Below, in pieces: positions 1 to 11,700 of a stretch of DNA of 62,610 nt; the stretch's first letter is position 1; each line of letters starts with the position of its first letter. The stretch is from Chara braunii (lineage: Eukaryota; Streptophyta; Charophyceae; Charales; Characeae): assembly GCA_003427395.1 (NCBI GenBank), contig BFEA01000852.1, positions 45,057-107,666 of the forward strand, read 5' to 3'. Position numbers and translations under genes: made by a program. Under the pieces are notes generated by a model. It saw only the letters and a program-made list of their open reading frames with translations. It searched no databases and was not told the origin of the DNA.

Positions 1-238
1 AGAAGAAGGGTGGGGGACGATGAGAAAGGGAGGCACAGCTACTAGCAGGTCTTGGTCTTTGTGTTAGTCAGACCCCCACTGGCGGCCCCAACCCTATACC
101 CTAACCATTAGGGGCAAGGGGCAACATGAAATCTCCCTTTCACAGAGAGAGGAAACTATGCTTGGAGGGGTCCCCTCTAGATAGTCTTAGGAGTAGGTAG
201 TGGAAGGTAAAGAAGCAGAAGTTGAGAGAAGAGTACAG

Positions 239-269
<31 letters not shown>

Positions 270-439
270 GACGAAAACAAAAGGGAAAAAAGGTTTCCAA
301 CAAAATTAAAAAGAGCCTGCGATGAAAAAAAAAAAAAAAATCCCACGAAAGCGGGAAACGACAAAAACAGAAAAAAATAAAAGATAGTGGCAGCGGGAAA
401 CGACAAACTTCGAAGGGAAACGAAAACCAACAAAAGAAC
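1..439. other. A-rich low-complexity DNA, no gene seen
   Basis: This stretch contains long A runs (about 239-268 and 325-340) in purine-rich sequence. The only open frames are minus-strand phenylalanine-rich translations of the A runs, which are compositional. I see no promoter, RNA gene or mobile-element terminus. Confidence 0.6.
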
Positions 440-1000
440 ATAGGACGAATTGGCGCGACATTTATTTCACGATCTTAATTTTTTTTTTTTTTTTTTTAAT
501 ATTTTTCATAGAAAGATCACAACCCAGTTTCCAGACCTATCAATTTTCAGAGTTGTGGAGTCATCCTTTTGAGCGCGAAAAATCGCGGACGTTGGGGTAC
601 TTTTCCCGTTGACCGTCACATGATACAGCAACAAAAGACCCCAAAAAATGAATATAGGACGAATTGGCGCGGCATTTATTTCACGATTCTAAATATCTAT
701 ATATATATATTTTTAAATATTTTTCGTAGAAAGATCACAACCCAGTCTACAGGCCTATCAATTTTCAGAGTTGTGGAGTTACCCTTTTGAGCGCGAAAAA
801 TCGCGGAAGTTGGGTTACTTTTCCCGTTGGCCAACACGTGAAAGAATGACAAAAATTGACAGTGCAACTAAACGGCACGACATTTATTTCACGGTCGTTT
901 TTTTTTTGTTTTTTTTTTTTGATATTTTTCCTAAAAAGATCACCACCTAATCTACGGGATATCAAATTTTCTTCCTCAGTTTGTCTGAGCGCGAAAAATC
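440..1000. repeat. three diverged tandem copies of a ~210-bp unit
   Basis: The core GGCGCGACATTTATTTCACG occurs at about 452, recurs as a near copy at 666, and again more diverged at 874, giving spacings of 214 and 208 bp. Each unit then has a T-rich or AT microsatellite, AAAGATCAC, a TATCAATTTTC-like segment and GAGCGCGAAAAATCG. The copies differ at many positions and the third is the most diverged. This is probably a decayed satellite-like array. No coding potential is visible. Confidence 0.75.
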
Positions 1001-1774
1001 GTCAGATTTTGTGCTTGAAAATTGCGGGACTGGACCCGCCTGCCACACTGTGCAACGTTAGGGTTCGGACACACAGGCACATTCTGACCTGTTAGCTGCC
1101 TGATGTCGGATACACTTCATAAAGAAGCAGTCCCCAAAACCACACAGGGACCCAATCCACCTGTGTGGTTAGGGCAGTTGCGTATTTCAAATATGTGCGT
1201 GGGTTCAAACACCAGCAACAACCATTGATATCGAACTTCAAAATATTAACGCACCCGCTGTGTGGGGGGCGGGGGTGGGGGTCTGAGGGTGGAGGTGGGT
1301 CAATGCCTGCGATGCACCCACCGCCCCGCTTCCTTTTGTCGACGGCGACGCCGGAGAAACTTGGCACCAAAACGATGCATAAAATTAAACTTGCGAAAAT
1401 GAAAAGATAGCGCAAAAACGATGAAAACGAATAAAGAAAAAAGAAAGAAAATGGAAGAAAGAAAAGAAAAAAAGAGAAACTCGTCCCAAGGGAAAAAACA
1501 CAAAACGACACTTTCTTGCTATCGACGGCGAGCGCTTCAAGATATTCCCTCGCATCGACGCCCGCCACCGCTCCGCCCCTTGGGAGCGCTCTCTCGTTTT
1601 GTGGCGTGCTGTGAACATTTTGGTATGCGCGCCACTTTGCCCGCCCCCCCGCCCTCGATCGCCTCCATCCGCCGGCCCGCAGCCAAACTTCACCCCCAAG
1701 TCCGGCGCGGAGCGGACCATCGACCTCCCCCTGCAGCCAATGCTGCTTAAGGGATAAGATATATATATCATCAT
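1001..1774. other. unassigned spacer, no supported gene
   Basis: This region has G-rich and purine-rich tracts (1262-1300, 1410-1500) and a C-rich stretch near 1640-1700. A 254-residue minus-strand open frame spans 1092-1856, but its serine, phenylalanine and arginine blocks simply mirror the skewed composition. No domain is recognisable. Confidence 0.5.
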
Positions 1775-1835
1775 TAATAAATAGCTCCTTTCCGTTCATG
1801 GGAAGCGGAACGTGTTGGGAACTGGGCCCAACCAT
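1775..1835 (-). mobile_element. LINE 3'-terminal segment, degraded remnant
   Basis: Read on the minus strand, this matches the conserved LINE 3'-end segment found repeatedly in this window (a short GC hairpin, then a CCCACCAATAGA-like run). The hairpin arms here are GTTGGG (1814-1819) and CCCAAC (1827-1832), a perfect 6-bp stem. The T-rich or AT tract at 1758-1790 may be the rest of the poly(A) tail. No LINE coding sequence is recognisable beside it. Confidence 0.55.
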
Positions 1836-1859
1836 CTGAGAGTTTTGTTGCCCCAATTT

Positions 1860-2512
1860 ACTACGATGTCTGATAGCATGCAGAATTTGTCTATTATTTA
1901 TTTATTTAATTTTGATTTTTGCACATTGTGCCATTGTCAGTACGGTTTTCTGTGTTGCCAGTTCACTTTGTCCTGACCTGGAGGAATTTCAAGGACTGCA
2001 TTCTATAGAGACCTCTAGCACGTACTTATCCACCTTTCTTGCCGAGCTCGTTTTGAGGCTGACCTTGTGTCCAACTTTATGTTCGAGGTCGTTTTTCTTG
2101 TCCAGACCCTCTTCCTGAGACAACGTGGAAGTGCTTGGACTCGAGTAGGAATCCATGCTGCACGTTTTCAGACCTGGGCCTGAGTTTAGTCACACAACCC
2201 ACCTGGACAACTGGATCATGATGAGATCGGATGGCTCTAATGGGAGGCCGGCCTGGTTGGTGGCCGGCCTAATAGTATTTAGGAGAGGTCGACCTAGTAG
2301 TCGGTAGGTAGTTCTCACTTCATTTGGAGACCACCAGGTGACATGAGCTGGATCAGCCCAGCGCCAGTGGAGCTGGGGGGAGCTTAGCGTCGGAGGAGTA
2401 GAATAACGCTGCAGAGGTAGAGAGGAGAGATGAGGTGATGGAGGAGGATTCCACTCACCTAGTCTTTTTTGAGACACCTGCAGTGTATCAACGGCTCTAG
2501 GCTCTGCCTTTC

Positions 2513-2516
<4 letters not shown>
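1860..2516. other. spacer, nothing recognised
   Basis: No coding, RNA or mobile-element signature could be identified here. The short open frames on both strands lack recognisable motifs. Confidence 0.4.

Positions 2517-2584
<68 letters not shown>
2517..2584. repeat. (GA)n microsatellite
   Basis: An uninterrupted GA dinucleotide run of about 68 bp. It has no functional implication on its own. Similar CT/GA runs occur near 14.76 kb, 22.8-22.97 kb and at the right end of the window. Confidence 0.95.
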
Positions 2585-2589
<5 letters not shown>

Positions 2590-3050
2590 CTTAAAATTGG
2601 TACTTTGTGAGTCAAGCTCCCTAACTCGAGAGTTGAGATTCATTGTTGTGAGTGTACGGGAGGTTCGAGGGAGAGCGAGGTGGAGGGGATACTATTTTTA
2701 TGTGTTGCTGCCATACATTTAGGTCTTCTTCTTCAACATTCGTCCATTGTTACATGTCCTATCTGATACTTCGTCTATATATGATTGCAATGGGGGGTCT
2801 CTTCTATGTTTGAACCCTGCCCGCTGGGTGTGAGGTCTAATTTGATTCACATTGTGATTTCTGCTGTCCCATCCGATTTGAGACTTCCAGCGTGTCATAT
2901 TGCAACTCTTCCTCATATTGGCGATCCTTGGATTTGCATTGCCGACATTTCACTCCAGGCATGCATCATTGCAACATCAAGTCACGAAGAGAGATGTCCG
3001 ACATGCACTGTCCAGATATTGATTGATTGATTGGTGGATTGGTTGTTGTT

Positions 3051-3052
<2 letters not shown>
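2585..3052. other. spacer 3' of LINE-A, nothing recognised
   Basis: Unique-looking sequence downstream of the LINE-A tail. The short open frames show no recognisable motif. Confidence 0.4.
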
Positions 3053-3084
<32 letters not shown>

Positions 3085-3088
<4 letters not shown>

Positions 3089-3160
3089 GAAAAAGCTCCG
3101 ATCTATTGGTGGGGAGCAACACCTGCTGGAAAACGGGTCCAATGTCCCTTACATATAACT
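3085..3160 (-). promoter_or_regulatory. conserved LINE 3'-end segment and tail of LINE-A
   Basis: On the minus strand a segment reading GTAAGGGACATTGGACCCG leads through a CAGCAGGTG...CTCCCCACCAATAGA run into the poly(A) tail. The same order is seen at about ten other LINE ends in this window. In stringent LINEs such a 3' segment is recognised by the element's own reverse transcriptase; that role is inferred here. In this copy only about 3 bp of the hairpin stem remain. Confidence 0.65.
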
Positions 3161-3324
3161 TTGATCGAACAAAATATCAATCCAAAAATCCTCATATCCT
3201 AGAATGGTGTTGTACTATTCACGAAACTCTAGATGCCTCTTCAGCCATACAAAATGACCGCCAGAAAAAAAAAGATTAGCCTAGCGTTTATCTCCATAAA
3301 CTCGCCCCCTTCTAATGAAATCAC

Positions 3325-3530
3325 CTATCCTCCCTCTTCCCCCCCAAACCATCCCCGATCCAGTAGAGCCAAAGCAGAGGGAGGAAAAGGGTCAGAAAAA
3401 CACTCAGGTGATCTCAAGGAAGCTCCTGGATGGATATTAAACCAGTTGTAGAAAGTAATCTGGTAATCTCGTTTAAAGGTCACCTGATCCTCTTCTCCTC
3501 CTGGCCACTCCACCTTCCCCAGTTTCTCCC
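3325..3530 (-). pseudogene. LINE-A C-terminal DPFPP domain
   Basis: The minus-strand frame contains RDYQITFYNW, then LRSPECFSDPFPP and a terminal tryptophan-glycine. The same signature (aromatic-DW, then LR, then DF-DPFPPS, then WYG) ends at least five other LINE copies here. It follows the zf-RVT domain and is the extreme C terminus of ORF2. I do not recognise it as a named family. Fragmentation and frame changes upstream mark it as a pseudogene segment. Confidence 0.65.
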
Positions 3531-3725
3531 CTTATGCATCCCCTAACCATTCCAGACTGAGTTTTGTGATTCTTTGTGTGATATCATTCTTTTGTTTATA
3601 TTCAATCATTTTGACTTTCGTTTTTTCCCATTGAAATCTTATTTCAGATTGAATAAATTGTTGAATTGTATCCACCGTTTCCTGTTTTCCAACTATAACT
3701 CCTTCAAATGACTCTTATACATTTT

Positions 3726-4237
3726 TTATGCCATAATGTCCACAACACCACTTTCCTGCTTAAATGGAATAAATTCTGTTGAAACTGCGATAGTTCGATC
3801 ATAACAGGATTCCAATGACCAAGAAAAATAGCCCTCCACTCCCATGGCCAATCCAGGCCTGTTAGTCCTTTCCATACATAGTCCCATAATCTCCAAAGTA
3901 ATACAGAGCCTGGGCATTGTAGGAAGATATGCTCAATTGTTTCTTTGATTTTCCTACTTGGAAAGGCTTGAACTCAAGATATGCACCATGGTACTGCCTT
4001 ACCCTTTTGCTCAAGAGAAGAATGGTCTATTAACCAATCATTAGTGGGTAGACACCTATGTATTATTTGCCANTGTAAAGANGCAAACTTAGNTGGCCTC
4101 TCCTTCAGNTCTTTGTACCANTTCACTGGTTNNATTANATCCCTGTTTATGTTTAGGTGTCTATACCATCGATCCTGTATTATTTCGGACACCTCTATTT
4201 TAGGTCGAAGTAGCCTATAAGAGGCCTTTACACTCAA
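3726..4237 (-). pseudogene. LINE-A zf-RVT zinc-binding domain
   Basis: The motif order is WQIIHRCLPTNDWLIDH, then WC at the first metal-ligand position, then IEHIFLQCPGS and LLWRLWDYVW. This is the reverse-transcriptase zinc-binding domain (zf-RVT type) found C-terminal to RT in plant LINEs. It is highly similar to the intact-looking LINE-C copy at 35440-36246, but here the second cysteine of the first pair is lost and a stop follows WCIS. Ambiguous bases at 4073-4139 fall inside it. Confidence 0.8.
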
Positions 4238-4286
4238 GAATTGAAGTTTTAAGGGTTTGTTTCTCTTGTTTAGCCGCCATACCCAT

Positions 4287-4992
4287 TCAGCTGGATCTAA
4301 GGGAAGCTCCGGTATGGGACACTGAGGTAGACAAATTTGCCACCTTTTTTTTTTTCGTACAGTATATAGCTCTTATCCTAAACATTTCCTCAAAACCTGA
4401 GAAGATAACCATGTCCAGTTTTTCTTTTGAAATTTTGTTGTCCTTCTGAATCTTAAAGATATTTACCAGGGCACCTTCTTTGTGTATATCCATGATTTGT
4501 CCTAATGCCTTGGCTCCATCCTGACGATTTAAACACACCCAGTCTGCTGTTCGAAACACCGGGCCTTTTTTAAGCAACACTGTCAAAGCCAAAGGAATTG
4601 ATGACGTAATTTCTTCCAAATTATGCATTAGATTGTGTGCATATTTAATCATTTTTTGAAGTTCTTCCACAGTTTTCCAGGTTTTATTTATTGGGTCCCA
4701 CAAATCCTTTATTCTTACTACGTCATTCTTGACCCAATTTGACCAAGGTGATTCTGAGCTTATAAAGACTGCCATTATGGTCAGTAATCCATCTGTTACC
4801 GAAAAGGGGTTGTCGTAAGACTTCTTCAAGTCTTTCAGGTTTGGCTTTATCCGGCAAGGGCATCTCTCGCCACGTCCTCAATAAGTTAGCCCAAAATCCG
4901 TCCAGTCTTTCCCTAGCCCTTGTGTCATTTTGATGTATTCGGGTACGAGGGATAGACCAGTATCTATCCTCTATCCATGTCAAGGGATGCAC
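4287..4992 (-). pseudogene. LINE-A ORF2 region between RT thumb and zf-RVT
   Basis: Two overlapping minus-strand frames cover this stretch. One has WIEDRYWSIPRTRI, a WANLLRTWREMP segment and LRQPLFGNRWI; the other has FRTADWVCL and IFKIQKD. The first block is clearly shared with LINE-C (DRYW, LLRSWRRLP, IFRQPLSG) and more weakly with LINE-F at 61774-61956. It is therefore a conserved but unnamed part of this LINE lineage. The frame change between the two ORFs near 4750 shows decay. Confidence 0.65.
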
Positions 4993-5391
4993 TTCCTCTG
5001 TAGTTTAAGGGGCTAATCTACGAATCTGCTCTAGTGCTAGATCCCGCCATGGTATATCTATAATTAGGATTAAACGTTTTACAACTTGAAGAGCCAAAGT
5101 CTGACACTGTGTTTTTGGGTCAATAAGTCCAATCCCTCCTTTGGTCTTTGGCTAGATTAAAGTCTTCCAGGCGACTCTTGGAATTACATGTGGTAACTCA
5201 TGATCCCTTCTCCAAAGGAATGCTGCAAGCTGTCTTTGTATATCTTTTGTGGGCTTCGTACTCAAAGGTCACAACAATGACTTGCACCAGATTGATGCCC
5301 GAACCAAATTATAAATTATTAGTGCTCTCCTACAGATTTAAGTGTGTTTGTTTTTCCACACCCTCATTTTTTCCAGAGCCGGAGAAAAGAT

Positions 5392-6330
5392 TCATATGTC
5401 ATTAGAGTTCAGCTTTCCTTGTGATGTGAGAATTATTCCTAATACCCTTATGGGTGCATCCAAGGGGACCCATTTAATATTAGGGAGTTCTGGAGGCTTT
5501 ACTCCTTGTGAATGGATCCACCAACCCAATGTTTTATTCCCCCAGTTAACCAGCATATCGGATAAGGCTGAAAATTTATCCATTATTGCCTTGATTTCCT
5601 CAAAGTTAGTTTTAGAGGCCTCCATCATGATTTTCAGATCGTCTGCAAACATAGAGTAAATTGGGATTGCATCCTTAGGAAGCTTAGCTATCTTTAACCG
5701 CTGAATATTTTGATTTTTTCTCAAATTAACTCCTAATGCTTCCATGATGATGACAAAGAGGAAGAGAGTCAGAGGATCTCCTTGTCTAACCGATCTCTGA
5801 AGTGAAATTTCTTGTGACAGTAAACCATTTACTTGTACCATGGTAGCGACATTCGTGTGTAGAATATGGATTCATCTCCTCATTTTCGGTCCAAACTCTA
5901 ACTTAGTTAGACATGCTTCCAGAAAATGCCAATCTACATGATCGTAAGCCTTTTCGAAATCTATAAATATAAAGACCGCATTGTTCCGATTTTGTCTCGA
6001 TAACTTAATTATTTCGTTGATTAGCAGCACATTATCCTGTATATTTCTCCCCTGAATAAACCCCGTTTGAGAAGGGTGAATGATTTGTTAGCTATTGTTT
6101 TGGCTAGCATTTTATAGACTAAGGTTAATAAAGTGATCTGTCTATAATTCCTTATATTTGTCTTATCTAATTTTTTGTATAAGAGGGTTATGATACCTTA
6201 GCCCACAATCTCTCCCATACATCCTGATTCCTGAACATGTTTGTAGTATTCCATGAGGTCGTCTGATAAATTAGCTCACATTACCTCCTAGAATTCCTTA
6301 GGCAGACCATCTATCCCTGAAGTTTTATCT
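5392..6330 (-). pseudogene. LINE-A reverse transcriptase
   Basis: RT copies element RNA at the nicked target. The clearest part is 5392-5841: QRSVRQGDPLTLFLFVI followed by SMFADDLKIMM, which carries the catalytic FADD box, and the palm-to-thumb region with VLGIILTSQG. Upstream, at 5842-6330, several frames show LLYKK, NIRNY, ITLL and a GIDGLP-like segment, the fingers motifs. These are broken by multiple stops. It cannot encode a full enzyme. Confidence 0.85.
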
Positions 6331-6705
6331 TCATCCATGCCACCTATTTTGAGTTAGGGAGAAGAGTTGATTCGTGAGTTCTAGTATGTCTTCTGATGGT
6401 TGAATAGTTTCCGAATGATCCTGCTGTTCGTATTTAAGTATTTTTTCATGAATTTTCATTTCTTGTTCGTGTTTTCGCTTAGCAATTGCTTTGGAAAATT
6501 CGTTGCATTTTTTTGTCAGGAAGCATAATCCACAGTTGAACCAGGAGATGTAGGATTCATGCTTGTCTTTCATGGTTTGCCAATATTTCCACACATCCTG
6601 AATATAATTCTTGAAATCCGTTCTTTTTAAGAGGGAGGAGTTGAGTTTATAAAAAAATTTCCCTCTATCTGGTTTCCTTATAAAATTCAGTAGGATGACA
6701 CACAT
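6331..6705 (-). pseudogene. LINE-A endonuclease-to-RT linker
   Basis: The frame begins just after the last endonuclease histidine motif (ADHKMCVILL at its start, in the adjacent frame) and runs through YKLNSSLL, a typical segment after the APE domain in plant LINEs. A lysine/glutamate-rich, probably helical stretch then leads toward RT. It aligns in position with LINE-B 28930-29200 (YKFNTSLL, then EWFNDGL). Confidence 0.65.
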
Positions 6706-7508
6706 CTTGTGATCTGCTCCTGGCTATGGGCTTTGGGGAAAGATATTTACCCCTACTAGCGCATGATCTAGATCCTCTGACATAAGTATTAAATCTATTC
6801 TAGATCTAGATTGATTGGGCGTACTTGTATTTCTGATACATGTGAATAATCTTTCCTGTGGGAAAAACCTACGGTACGTGTCATATAGATTTTCAGTATC
6901 ACACAATTGTTGGATAATTATTTCATCGTCCTCTATATAGGCAGGCCATGGTGAAGGAATTTTCCATCTGTCCATCCATCTATCTGTGCCGCATTAAGGT
7001 CCCCTGCCATTATAATTGGGATATCATTTGGTATATGACCCCGAATATCATTAAAGAATTGTTTGCGTTCTTGTACCTCATTCGGACCATAGACATTGAT
7101 TACACACACTATCTTTATTTCCAACATTACTAGTGTTGAAATCCACCTTCCGTTCTCCTGATCTGCTTTCCAGTGAATCACCTCTGCCCTAGAGTCTAGA
7201 GGAACCCATATGGCAACCCCTGCTGACCCATTACGTGTTGCGTGGGCTTGGAACCTTTGGTGAGGCCATATGAGGTTGTGTGCTCGATTGTGAGCTGGAG
7301 AATCCGTAAGATGAGTCTCTTGTATGCATATCAAATCCGGCCATGATCTTCCTCTTACACCTTGTAGTTGTTCGATGATCACTCTTCTTTTGAGTGCATC
7401 AGCTGTGGCCAAACCATTAACATTAAGTGTCCTTAAATCCAGATCTGTTGTTCGCGTTGCCCTCACCGAGGATGATTTTTTTTCATACAAAGCTTGTATT
7501 GCCTCCAT
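6706..7508 (-). pseudogene. LINE-A APE-type endonuclease
   Basis: This domain nicks target DNA for target-primed reverse transcription. Motifs in order: LRTLNVNGLA (Asn), LICIQETHL (catalytic Glu), VINVYGPN (Tyr/Asn), MAGDLNA (Asp-x-Asn). After a frame change near 6950 come RSRIDLIL and a terminal ADH, which stands in place of the usual SDH. The order and spacing fit the exonuclease-endonuclease-phosphatase fold. LINE-B carries the homologous domain at 29200-30061. One frameshift separates it into 6933-7508 and 6724-6975. Confidence 0.85.
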
Positions 7509-7538
7509 CCTTAGTTAAAACGAGGGTTACTATCTAAT

Positions 7539-8282
7539 CTATAGCCTCACCCATCCTCCTCCTTCTAGAGAAGTTGAGGAGGTGAGTATTCCGTTACGAA
7601 GAATAAAACATAGGAAATATGACACCTCTGCGACCGACCACATTACATTAGCCTTAATCTTTAGCTGCTGCAGATCTAGTAGAGTTGCATGGGAAAACCA
7701 TCTAAGACCAACTTCCTTATTGTCCTCGAATTTCACAAATGTATTCCGTTTTGCCATCTTAGCCTGATCCCCCATTAGTGTGAGTGTAGCTTGAGGTCCT
7801 GGGTCGTAATGCTTTGATAGGAAATCATGTAGGTCCCTTTTAAACATCCTGTCTCCCGGGCTTTGGTAATCTACGTGTGTGGACCATCCTCTCAATGTCA
7901 CTCCCCCATACCGATCCTGACCTATTGGGGAAAAACCAATTTTCCACTTCCCGCCTTTCTTTCGTACTGGTATTACCAAGTTGCCTCTAGGAGAAGGTGA
8001 AGCTACCACGTAGCCTTTCTCTAGTGCATGACGCATTCTCATTCTCTTGCCTGGCTCCACTCCTTCTTTCATGTTAATTTTAGTTGTTCCTTTTGAGTGA
8101 TAGTTTAAATTCTCAACCACATTTTCTCCTTTTGTCACCTCTTCTGCTTCTATTTTTTCTTCCTTCGTTTTTTCTGAAGAAGAATCACATTGGTATTCTT
8201 TGTCTATTTCTTCTACCGTTAAATCCTCCTCTCCTTCCTCGGTTATAATTGAATCTTTGTTACTTGCTGATTCTTCACTCAC
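7539..8282 (-). pseudogene. LINE-A segment upstream of endonuclease, basic/acidic ORF
   Basis: A 247-residue open frame. The N-terminal third is very acidic (glutamate-rich). The middle has a basic segment with a glycine-rich turn (SPRGNLVIPVRKKGGKWK), followed by HVDYQSPGDRMF and a region around LSKHYDPGPQATLT. The C terminus is hydrophobic. It ends about 30 bp before the endonuclease frame, so it is either the end of ORF1 or the N-terminal part of ORF2. I do not recognise a named domain. Confidence 0.55.
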
Positions 8283-8294
8283 CAGGTTTTCCTC

Positions 8295-9095
8295 CTATCT
8301 TGAATCATTTTTCTCTTGAATATCTTCTCTCTTTGTGGTTGATTTTGGTGGCTGAAACATTCCTGCCACAATAGTTAAAATTCTCTGGCTTATTCCTGAC
8401 CAGCTAGCTCCTTCTGGTAGGCCTTGCTCCAAAACCTTGTTGAGATTGAGACTGCCATTTAATAGATTATAAAGTTGAATGTACGAGGTGTCCCAGAATT
8501 CAACCGAGCCATCCCCATGTCGAGTCTTCAGGGTTTTAATTAACCAATCTGCTAGCCTTTTTAATCTCTTGTCTTCTGAAATATCTAAATTTGTTTGTGT
8601 GCTTGCCTCTTCCATTTCAAAGTCTTCTTCTGATGGAGGAGAATCTACATCCATTGGTGCTGGACCAAAAGCTCCCATGAGTGGGTCCGAGGTTGTTTTT
8701 TTCTTCTCCGTATGGTCTTCTTTTTGTTCCTTATTCACCATTTCGCATTTTCCTTCTAGCAGGAGCACTTATTCTGTTTCATTTGTCTTGTTTTGTGAGG
8801 ATGTTGTTTCTATTGTTTCTACTGTATTGAGGTCCATGTCTTTATTTGGCCCTGTGATTTGTTTCCTTTTCCTTTTTTTTCTTTCCCCTCCCTCTTGTCT
8901 TGCAATTATAGCACCCTTCTCCTCCTTATCATTTTTCTCTTCTATTTCGTTCTCTATTCCTTCTGTCTCAATATAAGGTCCTTCCTTGTCTAGTAGGAAA
9001 AAGGGGCTCTTGTTTCCTTGAATCATGTAATCAACAGGTTTTCGTTCTAGTAGAGTATTCTTGCCATCATTGATTGCTTTCCTACCCTTAAGCAC
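8295..9095 (-). pseudogene. LINE-A ORF1-type charged segment with LADW module
   Basis: Two frames (8295-8768, 8769-9095) abut exactly at a stop codon. They are lysine/glutamate-rich. A module with RLADWLIKTL, a tryptophan and LTIVAGMF resembles ELADWILQN...LILIVTSLL in LINE-B 30097-30912, so it is shared between two diverged LINE families here. No retroviral-type fold can be named. The likely role is the nucleic-acid-binding ORF1 protein, by position only. Confidence 0.5.
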
Positions 9096-9320
9096 CGTTC
9101 TCCATTGTTGTTGGATTTTACCCTTATTCTGAGAGGTTGATGTTCCTGTAGTTGTTCCCTTTTCTTCTGAGGTAGAGGCACCTTGTGTCCCATTCTCTGC
9201 TGACAGCTCAGATGTTGAATTTTGAGGAGAATTTCCTTTCTTTATTGTCCCTGGTGAAGCCTCTGGCGGTACCCATGAGTTCGGTGGCTTAGCCTCCCAA
9301 TTAGGTTCTTCCTGACGTTC

Positions 9321-9731
9321 TCATGTCCAGCCCTGGGGAACCTCTCCCTTTTTCCCTTCTACGTATACCCACCCCTTATGTCCCGCATCCACCGTACGCC
9401 ACAGATTTGGTTTGAAAGGGTCTCGAATAAGTCTTCCTGTGACTCGATTCTTCTTTATCGGATTTTGAGTACAGGACGGATCTGTACTCAGATGACCATA
9501 AGCCCTGCACCTGAAACACCATGGTCTCAATTTATGTGCCGTGTGAATATGATATCCGCGACCCCCTACCCTGTAAGGAATAACATCGTCTATATTGAAG
9601 GGTGTGTTGGTCGGGTGATTAAGGGCTAGCATCAAATAGTCATCCCTTTTTGCCGCAAATGCTGGAAGGGGATTTATGAAGTCTACAATATCGTAATTGA
9701 TCCCAAAATCATATATGAAGGCTGCTTGCAT
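9321..9731 (-). pseudogene. LINE-A ORF1 zinc-knuckle segment
   Basis: The 136-residue frame includes HTAHKLRPWCFRCRAYGH followed by a spaced cysteine: C-x2-C-x4-H-x6-C. That is a CCHC zinc knuckle with two extra residues before the last cysteine. An upstream segment with LMLALNHPTN and VIPYRVGGRGYHI resembles the region before knuckles in plant LINE ORF1 proteins. It probably binds element RNA. The frame ends in the conserved-looking KGWVYVEGKKGEVPQGW. Confidence 0.7.
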
Positions 9732-9863
9732 TTCTATTGGGATGTGTCGAAATTATACCCAATAGAAGTCCTCCATTATCTGTTTGCGCTTCTCACCCGG
9801 TCCCTGTTTTGGTGGTGACCAAGGATAAATTCTTACTTCTGATCTTCCACATCTTAGTTTACG

Positions 9864-10262
9864 CTAGCCTTCTATTACTGTCTTGTCCGTTGTGTGTAGA
9901 CACAACACTGTGAAAATAGTTGAGGAAATTGAAAGAATTAAAAAGTCTTGACACATCGCTTCATGACTGCCTTTGTACGCAGCAAATCTCTTACAGATCT
10001 TCTTGATTTTTTCATTGGTGGATTTGTATGCTGAATCATCATGGAATACCCAGTTATTTGCATGTGTCTGATAAATTGCATCTCTTTCTTCCAACTTTCG
10101 TGTTGGATATGACTTTATCTGCGTTTTCTTCCCTGCCAAATCAATTACTCTGTTTTCAGAAGCAATAATAAATTTGGAGAGAAAAAAAACCTTTGCTGTT
10201 GGAAGGTTATGCAACGGTATCTTTAGTGATTGTGACTGCAGCCCCTGCCTCTTGATTTCCAA
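9864..10262 (-). pseudogene. LINE-A ORF1-type segment of unknown function
   Basis: A 132-residue frame rich in lysine, serine and isoleucine, between the zinc-knuckle segment and the 5' coding segment. No motif is recognised. It is assigned to LINE-A only because it lies in the same strand and order. Confidence 0.4.
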
Positions 10263-10501
10263 TTCTTTGGAGTGGAAGGGCCCCTTTACACATTGCAGCC
10301 CGGGAGAAGATCCCTGTTTGTGACTTATCGTATCCTGTGGTCTTTCCTGTTGTTGATCTTGTTCCTCTCCTTGAACTTCGTGTCCCCCATCCTTTTTCTG
10401 CCCTCTTTCCTCTTCCCCTTCCTTACTTTTTCTACCCCCTCCTCCCTTTTCTCCCCCTTCTCCTCCTTCTTTCTTTTTTCACCCCCCCCTCTCCCCTTCC
10501 T
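10263..10501. other. pyrimidine-rich stretch inside LINE-A
   Basis: A CT-rich tract with C runs, ending at the start of the 1.2-kb tandem duplication (10502). The plus-strand open frames here are leucine/phenylalanine/proline-rich translations of the tract and are not genes. Confidence 0.5.
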
Positions 10502-10520
10502 TTTCCTTCCTTATTTGCTG

Positions 10521-11081
10521 TTATTTCCATTGAGAGGAATCTGCCTGAAAAACTACAATGCCTCTGTTCCCAGTTTGATATTGGGATTGAGATGCTNGTG
10601 ACGCCCTTTGATGTCTAAAGGGCATTACCGATCCAATTTCAGGTATCAGCACCGGATTTGTATCTCGGCTTACCATTGTTCCTTGTGCCTGCTCCTCCAT
10701 TGGATCATGATGGAACAACGGATTGAGAATCAACTCTCCCTGTGGTACTTCCTGAGTCTGAGCGGAGACCTTCTGTTCTAGTGTGTGTATTGTATCCATC
10801 GTCTGTCCTTTTTCTTCCTTTTGCTCCTCTGCAGTTAGGATTTCTCCCTCCAACATTGATATCTTAGAAACATTTCCTTGTAATTCCTTATTCAGTTTTT
10901 GCCTTGCAACAAAAACTGTTTTTATAGGAGTGTACAGTTGCCGTGTCGCAAATTGACGCATAGCGCCTCTGAACATGAGAGTTGATTCCTTTAATTTATG
11001 ACTGCGCTGATGGTGAATTATGCGTGGCATTTTCTTCTCTTCTCTTTTTTTTTTAATTTTATTCAGTTTTATTTTATTCAA
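10521..11081 (-). pseudogene. LINE-A 5' coding segment, copy 1
   Basis: The 186-residue frame has a basic start (MPRIIHHQRSHKLKES), a Gln/Glu/Lys-rich middle (MLEGEILTAEEQKEEKGQ) likely to form a coiled coil, and a tail with LILNPLFHHDPMEEQ. It is almost identical to the copy at 11900-12409. One ambiguous base lies at 10597. LINE-B has a Gln-rich segment in the corresponding position. Function is unknown; by position it is the N terminus of ORF1. Confidence 0.55.
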
Positions 11082-11700
11082 TTTTTAGTCAGGGGATGCA
11101 CTAGGAGAGAAAATGAGTTGAGAAAGGATAGGCACCAGAGGATGGGGTAGTGACTCACTTCTCCTCCCTTTTCTACCTACCCTTCCCTCCCCCCTTCCTC
11201 TCTTCCTCTTTCTCCCTCTCTCTCTCTCCTTCTCTCTTTATTTCACTTTCCTTACTTTCTTTCACTCCTTTCTCTTGCTGTTTCTTTACTTATTCTTTGC
11301 ACGTTCTGACCTCATCACTATGAATCTACTCAGACTTCTAAAACAAGATAATGATGATGATGATGATGCCCTGTTCTCTTCCGTCTAGCTCCCTCCGGTC
11401 GCAATCTTACTTCAAGAGGCCGGCCTGTCACAATCTTCCTTCAAAAGGCCACTCTCCCACCAGGGGCTAGTCACACGCACTTATGCACTAATATTGTTGA
11501 TGACGATTCTTTATCCTGCGTAATGGCACGACGATGATGATCCCATCACCATTTCCCAAAACAACCCCGGATCCCCCCTCCTCCTTTTTAAGCTTATGAG
11601 ACGCGCCTAATGGCACCCGTACTTGTAGTGTAGATTACGATGGTGAAGATTGATGATACTGATGATCCGATCCCGATTCCCGCCACTCACATTCTTTCAC

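Noticed and set aside
1092-1856. 254-residue minus-strand open frame
   Set aside because: Composition follows G-rich and purine-rich DNA, no motif is present, and it overlaps a LINE end remnant.
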